Part shown: positions 56,922-64,000 of the stretch, piece after piece
How positions within the stretch are numbered: the stretch's first letter is position 1
Layout of the letters: each line of letters opens with the position of its first letter
The notes under the pieces: model-generated
Told to the model about the DNA's origin: nothing
What the model saw: the letters and a program-made list of their open reading frames with translations, nothing else
The model's database searches: none
Assembly (NCBI RefSeq): GCF_024347515.1
Contig: NZ_AP025492.1
Location: forward strand, 1,116,001 to 1,180,000
From: Vibrio gigantis
GTDB taxonomy: Bacteria > Pseudomonadota > Gammaproteobacteria > Enterobacterales > Vibrionaceae
Direction of reading: 5' to 3'
Length of the DNA stretch: 64,000 nt
Translations under genes and position numbers: made by a program

Positions 56922-59900
56922 ATGGACTTTAAAAAGATTGCATTAAGTTCCGCAATTACGGCTATCTTGGCTGGTTGTGGGGCAGATGACCAAGCGTACG
57001 AACTGCAAGAGCGTGATGCTCGTGAAGTCGCAGTACAAGACCTCAAAGATGGGCGTTGGTTTTATGTGCCTACAACAGGTGCAGCACCACGATTTGCACT
57101 GAACCAGTTTCCGTTTCTTCAAGGGATGGGACGTTATGTTGAGTTGTGTTACACAAAAACAGGTCTAGAAGTTAGAGCTTTCGATAAAAACTATCCAGAC
57201 TCATCACTACCAAAAGATGAAAATAACTATTGTGCAGAGCAAGGTATTGTCGGTAGTGACGATGTGGTTAATTTTGCACAAGTTCTTGAAATTCCTGGTG
57301 AATTCGCTGCATATCGTTGTAAAGAAGATGCGTATGATGATTGTACCAATACCGAAGAGGTTAACGAAGACAAGAGTTTAGATTACCGTAAAAAAACATA
57401 CTTCACGCCGAAGCCAGAAGAATTAATAGTATCGGAGTTCAACTACGAAGATCTGTATGGTTTAAAAGATGGTATTACGGAGCAGGGAACAGCGAAAGTT
57501 GTGTCTTGGGAGTTTGACCCAGAGAACGGTATTCTAAACTTCGAATTAGAGCGTACCTTCCAAGTCGATTTAGATAACCTTTCTGACTACATTAATTTTT
57601 CTACTAAATCTGGCCTAGAAGAAGCATTGGTTGATGGTGCATTTAAAGCACGATTCTATTACTCGCTTGTGCATGAGAGTGTTGTTGCGTCTGAAAACTA
57701 TCAGCCGGTCATGTACCCAGTGGGTGATGAAAACGATATTGGCTTCTTTACTACTCAAACGAAGAAACTAAACCCAATTACAAACAAGTACGATCGTGAT
57801 GTAGTGTACTTGAATCGTTTCAACCCAGAAAATGGTTCAATTAAATATTATCTAACGGACAACTTCTTTGAAGACAAAAATAAGCTGTTCTTAGATGCAA
57901 CTATCCAGACTGTTAATAAGATGAACGATGCCTTGGCGTTGTTTGGTAATGATGCAGGTAAGCCAGCGATTGAGATTGTTAACTCGACCTCTCCTGCGGG
58001 CGTACACCCGGGCGACTTGCGTTACAACATCATCAACTTAGTCGATGAGCCTTTGGCCAATGGTCTACTTGGTTATGGTCCTTCAGTGTCAAACCCAATG
58101 ACGGGTGAAATCATAAAAGCGCACGTCAACCAATACTCTGGTGTGGCAAGGACAGGTGTTCCTTATTATTGGGATAATTTGGCGCGTTTCTACAACCGAA
58201 ATGAGTTGGCGTTAGATGGCTTACCAGCGTTACCGTCAGAAGATGACTCTACACCTGCTGTCGCTGAAGTTGAGTCACGTATTAAGCAATTGTCGACACT
58301 GGCGGCGATGTCAAAACTTCCTCAGGTTGATGAAGTGGCGCCGAGTCTTACCAAAGAGGAACTCACCGGTGGTCGCACGCCGACTCAAGCGCCGACGATC
58401 TTAACGCAACACTTTGATGATGATATGGATTTCGAAGATGTTGTAGCTGCAGAAGAGAATCGCTTAGCGTTTTGGTCTGAAAACAATGCTTACCCAATTG
58501 AAGCTTCATGGGTATCGTCGACGAGTAAAGCTATGCTCGATAACCTGAAGTTTGATGACGAACGTTATTTTGATATTAAGGTTGATGACAGTGGTGTAGA
58601 AACGTCGCGAGAGCTGAAGCGTTGGAAGTATCTGCCGAAAGATCTTCAACAAGAAGCAGCTGATGCAATTACGGTAGCGACATATAGCAATACTCTTGTG
58701 CATGAATTTGGCCATAATGTTGGTTTACGTCACAATTTCAAAGGCTCTAACGACAAAGCGAACTACTACACATTAGAACAAGCGCATGCTTTAGGCTTAA
58801 ACAACGTTCCAGCTTACAGCTCCACGATGGATTACGCGCCAAGTATGTTGGACGAAACTCCAACTTGGGGTTTGTATGATATTGCTGCGTTCAAGTTTGG
58901 TTATGGACGTAAAGTTGAGACCATTCAAGACTCTTCGTCCGCAATGCCGGTAGCCGTCGCCGATCCAGGTGATGCAGGCAGCGATGAAGAGAAAGCGGCA
59001 TATCAACAGTATCTCGCTGATTTGCAGTCTCACCAGCAGAGCTTTGCGAGTCGTTTCGGCAATAATGTTAGTAACGACTCACTGATGGTGTGTGCAGAAG
59101 TAATGCCACTGACGGGGGACCAGCTAGGTAAGTCACTATACAATTGTGATTTTAGCCGTTTCGATGCTGCTGCTCTAACTGATAACGCAGAAGACTATGC
59201 TAAAACTCGTTACGGTGTACTTTACTACCTTGATAATGTTCATAACATTGAACGTAAGGAGTACGGTTTCTGTACCGATGGTAATGTCTCATTGAACAGC
59301 GATTGTAACCGTTTTGATGAAGGCACTAGCCTGAACGAAATTGTTGCTTACGAATGGCAAAGTTATTTGGATAGCTACGATCGTCGTAACTTAGCTGAAT
59401 ACAGCGTAAACGGACTATTCTCAACAGATTACTCTAGCTATATTATTCGTCGTTACCGTGAAATGACGTCGATCCGTGACAAGATGGAAGATCTAGAGCG
59501 TATTGATGACATTTACACTAACTTAGGCTTCACATCATCTACAGATAAACCAGGCGATTTCTTATTACGACTAGCATCTAACGATACTTACTGTACAACC
59601 CCAGGCGCTGAAGCAAACTATTGGTTCTGTGATTATGCAGATGGTGCTAAGAAATCAGCGGCTTACTTCCTTGATGTATTAGCAACACCAGAGCACCAAT
59701 GTGTTATCGAAAATGCGGATGGCGCGCAAAAGGTGATTTCATTTGGTCAGCTACTGAACAACAACTCTCACATGTTACCTGCTAGCTACGATTTGATTGA
59801 TGCTAACTGTTTTGATGAGCAGGCTGCGAAGCTTATTGAGGACGCTGATAGTGGCTATACAGCCGTTGCTGAAACTAAGAATGGTCGATTCCTAAATTCG

Positions 59901-61046
59901 ATTGGCAGTTTTGATCCTGATTACCCATGGTCGAATGCCGTATCTGTTCTGGGTAGCTGGCCTGATAAAGCACTAGCAAGCTACTTCTTAGCTCGTCGTT
60001 TCTCGACTCGCTATACTGATGAAGTAAGCTTCGCGTCTCTATTGGATCTTCCTGGAGTACAAGAACAATATGAAAACATCATTTCGAATATTATTTCAAA
60101 TGAAGGTTTGAACACACCGGTAGAACTAGTAGATGCAAAAGGTGCTTCTTATACTAATCTGCGCGGCGTTGAAGTTCAGCTTCACGTAACCGAACAGATG
60201 GAATCGTTGTCTCCACTTCCTCGTGGTATTGAACGCTTCTTTGGTATCTCAAGCCGCAACCGTCAACGTATCGGTGACCTCATTCTTGATATGGGCGTTC
60301 GCCAAATGCAGTCAAATGACTATACGGTGAAATCACTTGGTAAAGCTCAATTGGATGCATTTACGAAACAACAAGACCGCTATGGCTTGATTGCAGGCGA
60401 AAAAGTGGAATTCGTAATTGACGGACAAACTTACGTTGCGACTAAATCTAATAAGCTAGCTTATGAATTTGCGAATCAGTTAGTGAGCTCTGACGGGTAC
60501 GAGTTGAAAGTATTCCTAGACAACTACGACTCCGCAGGACTGGCAACTATTGCAAATAACATTGATACCGCATGGGGTAGCTTTAGAACAGATATCATAC
60601 CTTCATTCCACGACGCTGTTTTGTTGCTTGATGCACCGATGGTGAACGCAATGAAAGCGAATATCGATATAGATATCGCGGCTAATGTTTTGAACTTTGC
60701 AACGTCATTTAATAACTTCGTCGATGCAGGCATTGCTTCTGGCGATGTTGTGTATGATGCTACGGCTGGTACTGTTCAGTACAAAGACGGTGAGGCTCAT
60801 ACTGTATCAAAAGCTTATGCAGCTTATTCAGATGCAATGATTCTTATCTTTAATAACTACGGTGATTCAATGATGTCTGCGGTGGATAACGTGCATGCTG
60901 GTTACGTTGCAGCTCCTGATGCAGATAAGGATCTATGGCTAAAAGACTTGAACTTGATTCAAGCTTACGTGAGTGGTGATATTGCGAGCGTTGCTGGTAA
61001 GTACTATGAGTTACTTGACCGCTTACCGAATGCAGAAGATTTCTAA
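56922..61046 (+). CDS. Large zinc metalloprotease lipoprotein (metzincin, DUF4953/PF16313-like)
   Basis: A 1374-residue lipoprotein with lipobox ILAGC (Cys19, followed by Gly, so outer-membrane sorting is expected). The zinc motif H594-E-x-x-H598-x-x-G-x-x-H604 (HEFGHNVGLRH) is followed by the Met-turn SSTM636DY, the two hallmarks of metzincins. The form HEFGH...LRHNFKGS matches the Met-zincin/DUF4953 group. About 500 residues precede the catalytic domain and 700 follow, with helical repeats at the end. Substrate unknown. It follows a beta-barrel gene and a peptide importer, suggesting extracellular protein digestion for uptake. Confidence 0.85.
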   Translation: MDFKKIALSSAITAILAGCGADDQAYELQERDAREVAVQDLKDGRWFYVPTTGAAPRFALNQFPFLQGMGRYVELCYTKTGLEVRAFDKNYPDSSLPKDENNYCAEQGIVGSDDVVNFAQVLEIPGEFAAYRCKEDAYDDCTNTEEVNEDKSLDYRKKTYFTPKPEELIVSEFNYEDLYGLKDGITEQGTAKVVSWEFDPENGILNFELERTFQVDLDNLSDYINFSTKSGLEEALVDGAFKARFYYSLVHESVVASENYQPVMYPVGDENDIGFFTTQTKKLNPITNKYDRDVVYLNRFNPENGSIKYYLTDNFFEDKNKLFLDATIQTVNKMNDALALFGNDAGKPAIEIVNSTSPAGVHPGDLRYNIINLVDEPLANGLLGYGPSVSNPMTGEIIKAHVNQYSGVARTGVPYYWDNLARFYNRNELALDGLPALPSEDDSTPAVAEVESRIKQLSTLAAMSKLPQVDEVAPSLTKEELTGGRTPTQAPTILTQHFDDDMDFEDVVAAEENRLAFWSENNAYPIEASWVSSTSKAMLDNLKFDDERYFDIKVDDSGVETSRELKRWKYLPKDLQQEAADAITVATYSNTLVHEFGHNVGLRHNFKGSNDKANYYTLEQAHALGLNNVPAYSSTMDYAPSMLDETPTWGLYDIAAFKFGYGRKVETIQDSSSAMPVAVADPGDAGSDEEKAAYQQYLADLQSHQQSFASRFGNNVSNDSLMVCAEVMPLTGDQLGKSLYNCDFSRFDAAALTDNAEDYAKTRYGVLYYLDNVHNIERKEYGFCTDGNVSLNSDCNRFDEGTSLNEIVAYEWQSYLDSYDRRNLAEYSVNGLFSTDYSSYIIRRYREMTSIRDKMEDLERIDDIYTNLGFTSSTDKPGDFLLRLASNDTYCTTPGAEANYWFCDYADGAKKSAAYFLDVLATPEHQCVIENADGAQKVISFGQLLNNNSHMLPASYDLIDANCFDEQAAKLIEDADSGYTAVAETKNGRFLNSIGSFDPDYPWSNAVSVLGSWPDKALASYFLARRFSTRYTDEVSFASLLDLPGVQEQYENIISNIISNEGLNTPVELVDAKGASYTNLRGVEVQLHVTEQMESLSPLPRGIERFFGISSRNRQRIGDLILDMGVRQMQSNDYTVKSLGKAQLDAFTKQQDRYGLIAGEKVEFVIDGQTYVATKSNKLAYEFANQLVSSDGYELKVFLDNYDSAGLATIANNIDTAWGSFRTDIIPSFHDAVLLLDAPMVNAMKANIDIDIAANVLNFATSFNNFVDAGIASGDVVYDATAGTVQYKDGEAHTVSKAYAAYSDAMILIFNNYGDSMMSAVDNVHAGYVAAPDADKDLWLKDLNLIQAYVSGDIASVAGKYYELLDRLPNAEDF

Positions 61047-61073
61047 TTCTTGAATATTCTGACTAGAAAGAAC

Positions 61074-61101
61074 AAAGGCTCGCGTTTGCGAGCCTTTTTT
61101 T
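61074..61101. terminator. Bidirectional terminator between the metzincin gene and miaE
   Basis: Stem AAAGGCTCGC / GCGAGCCTTT with loop GTTT and T tail on the plus strand; T-rich on the minus side also. It lies between convergent genes. Confidence 0.88.
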
Positions 61102-61123
61102 ACAAAAAGTTAATGGCTTTACA

Positions 61124-61888
61124 CTACAATGCGGCAGTAGGAGCGCCACTATGAAACTTAAAATCGCTGTCGTCTGAAGTGATCAGGTCAGCTTCTACTT
61201 GAGCAAAATGTGCAATACGCTCTGAAATATCTTTGCCTGCGATCTGCTCTGCTAACTCAAGGTAATCTTGGTAGTGACGCGCTTCTGAGCGAAGCAGAGA
61301 CACGTAAAACTTCTCCATGTCTTCTTCCAAGAAAGGAGCTACTTTAGCGAAGCGTTCACAAGAGCGCGCTTCAATGAAGGCACCGATGATAAGCTTATCA
61401 ACCAATGCATCGGGCTCGTAAGTTTTAACTTGTTTGATCAAGCCTTTAGCGTAACGTCCTGCTTCGATTGGCTGATAGATCACGCCTTTCTTTTCCATCA
61501 ATTCCATCACTTGATAGAAGTGGTGCAGTTCTTCTTTGATCAGTAGAACCATCTTATCGATAAGGTCAGCGCCGTAGTTACAGCCTTCTTTCGCTGTTAT
61601 CTGCTTTGATACATTGCTCTTGCCGCGAAGTGACTCTAAATCACCAATGCGGCGGTAAGCAAATTGCTCGTATGGCAAGATCCATTCGTTTAATTGCTTG
61701 GCGCTTTCTTTATCTACCGCGTATTTACGGATAAGGAACAACGCGCTTTGAGCCGCCTTAAGTTCACACAGCATGTGGTCACGCAAAATGATGTGTAGGT
61801 TTTCGGGCTTTTTGGCTTCATCGATCCATGAATCTGGCGTTTCAGCTTTAAGAAAGGAGTGGATTGGTGCGAGTAGTTCTTGATACAT
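61124..61888 (-). CDS. miaE: tRNA-(ms2io6A37) hydroxylase
   Basis: A 254-residue ferritin-like non-haem diiron enzyme that hydroxylates the isopentenyl group of 2-methylthio-N6-isopentenyl-A37 in tRNA. Diiron ligands are in the motifs RDHMLCELKAAQSALFLI, EELHHFYQVMELM, GAFIEARSCERFA and SEARHYQDYLEL. O2 is needed for the reaction, so the modification reports aerobic growth. Single gene. Confidence 0.92.
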   Translation of the reverse strand: MYQELLAPIHSFLKAETPDSWIDEAKKPENLHIILRDHMLCELKAAQSALFLIRKYAVDKESAKQLNEWILPYEQFAYRRIGDLESLRGKSNVSKQITAKEGCNYGADLIDKMVLLIKEELHHFYQVMELMEKKGVIYQPIEAGRYAKGLIKQVKTYEPDALVDKLIIGAFIEARSCERFAKVAPFLEEDMEKFYVSLLRSEARHYQDYLELAEQIAGKDISERIAHFAQVEADLITSDDSDFKFHSGAPTAAL

Positions 61889-61972
61889 GGTCAGGGAAGG
61901 TTTGTTGATAATATGGGGATTTTATCACAGCTCAAGAGATCTCCCTATAAGGAGAAAGGAAATTCAACAGGT

Positions 61973-62010
61973 ACAAAAAAGACCGCCTATTTAATGTAAA
62001 TAAGTCGGCC
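61973..62010 (-). terminator. Terminator of the coiled-coil protein gene
   Basis: An imperfect stem (GACCGCCTATTTA / AAATAAGTCGGCC) with T residues on the minus strand, 22 bases after the stop. Confidence 0.6.
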
Positions 62011-62031
62011 TTTAAGTGTTGAGCTAGACGT

Positions 62032-62796
62032 TTACCACTTCTTTTTCTGACCGAAAAGGGCATCCATATCGTCTTCTCGCTCTTTAGACTCAATCTGCTG
62101 TAAATCTTGAGCGTTTTTATCTTGGCGTTTTTGATCGAGATCGTTGAGCATCTGCTGAAGCTTTTCTTTCGCTTGATTAGAGTATGAATCATTTTTGGTT
62201 GCCAGCGCATCGATACCTTTACGCAATAATTGAATCGCTGTTCCCGGTTGTCCGCGAGAAATCGAATCGTTTGCACGTTTGATAACATTTTCAATGTTGA
62301 TACGAATTTGGATCGTTTCTAGACGAGCATTTTCAACGACATAAGCTTGAGTCTCGAAACGGCCTTTATTGTGCTCGTTACGTACCGTATCACGTAGGCG
62401 CTTAACTAACTTAAGCATCATGATCGCTTGCTTATCACTACTTGGCACGCGGAAGGCTGTACTCTCGCCACCTTTGTAGTTTTCTTTGAGCTGAGTGATT
62501 TGTTGTTTTACGCTTTCAATGCGTTGGGCAAGCTGCTTATTTTTTGGATCGAGTTGATACATGTTTTCTAATGCATCAAGAATTCGATTGTTTAAGCATA
62601 CAAGAAGATCTTGGCTAAACGGCATGTGATGAGCGTTGCCAATCAGTTCTTCCGTACCGTCAATAATGGTTAGATAACGAGAAGCTTCCTGTTTCTTCGC
62701 TGTTTCTACCTTAACTTTATATTGAAGCATGATGTTGTAGCCTAAAACTAACACCAAAAGAACGGCTACTAAGGCGATTATTAAACCAATATTCAT
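62032..62796 (-). CDS. Membrane-anchored coiled-coil protein of unknown function
   Basis: A 254-residue protein with one N-terminal transmembrane segment (IGLIIALVAVLLVLVLGYNI) and a long cytoplasmic helical part. Heptad-like stretches (QLAQRIESVKQQITQLKENY, QAKEKLQQMLNDLDQKRQ) predict coiled coil. It ends with a charged tail (REDDMDALFGQKKKW). I do not recognise a named family, though similar proteins appear conserved in Vibrio. It is divergent from cysB. Function unknown; a scaffold role is one possibility. Confidence 0.7.
   Translation of the reverse strand: MNIGLIIALVAVLLVLVLGYNIMLQYKVKVETAKKQEASRYLTIIDGTEELIGNAHHMPFSQDLLVCLNNRILDALENMYQLDPKNKQLAQRIESVKQQITQLKENYKGGESTAFRVPSSDKQAIMMLKLVKRLRDTVRNEHNKGRFETQAYVVENARLETIQIRINIENVIKRANDSISRGQPGTAIQLLRKGIDALATKNDSYSNQAKEKLQQMLNDLDQKRQDKNAQDLQQIESKEREDDMDALFGQKKKW

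Positions 62797-64000
<1,204 letters not shown>

Overview
The window looks like a chromosomal segment of a marine gammaproteobacterium, almost certainly a Vibrio and possibly of the Splendidus group. The reasons are the moderate G+C content, the near-identity of many products to Vibrio/E. coli core proteins (CysB, LapB, MsbA, RpsA, Mfd, HinT, LolCDE) and Vibrio-type neighbourhoods (PilZ protein-mfd-csiV next to lolCDE; a DUF1887 protein next to a chemotaxis receptor). No rRNA, tRNA, CRISPR array, insertion sequence, prophage or integron was seen. The species assignment is inference.

1-12.9 kb is mixed accessory and housekeeping content: a truncated FadL-type outer-membrane protein divergent from a LysR regulator; a gloA-nemA electrophile-detoxification pair; a DMT permease; a cytochrome b561-MarR operon divergent from a c'-type cytochrome, with a long perfect inverted repeat between them; an outer-membrane beta-barrel; ppiB; dsbA; a small Cys-containing exported protein; TetR; a YbiB-like protein; two small unknowns and a CBS-domain protein. 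12.9-21.6 kb holds a MATE exporter, a ZntA-type metal ATPase behind a MerR-type promoter, udp with a CRP site, an orphan Card1/DUF1887-like CARF-nuclease protein and a chemotaxis receptor.

21.9-28.4 kb is the hinT-lipoprotein-ycfL-lpoB-thiK-ycfP-ndh cluster, in E. coli-like order but without nagZ and with an extra lipoprotein gene. 28.5-49.7 kb is core envelope and information biology: GNAT, csiV, mfd, a PilZ-like protein, lolCDE, a DUF2062 protein, comEC, msbA-lpxK-ycaR-kdsB (lipid A/Kdo supply and export), cmk-rpsA, ihfB, lapA-lapB and pyrF.

50.1-61.0 kb is the most distinctive accessory block. It has a five-gene Yej/Opp-type peptide ABC importer (two permeases, binding protein, two ATPases), followed on the same strand by an outer-membrane beta-barrel protein and a 1374-residue metzincin lipoprotein. 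Together they suggest a surface protease-porin-importer route for peptides. The end of the window carries miaE, an unknown membrane-anchored coiled-coil protein, and cysB, which is cut by the window edge.

Main leads: (1) the metzincin/beta-barrel/peptide importer cluster; (2) the CARF-nuclease protein without CRISPR and with an altered ligand motif; (3) the MarR/cytochrome b/cytochrome c' module with its 48-bp operator-like palindrome. All functional statements rest on motif recognition and remembered family knowledge; no database search was run.
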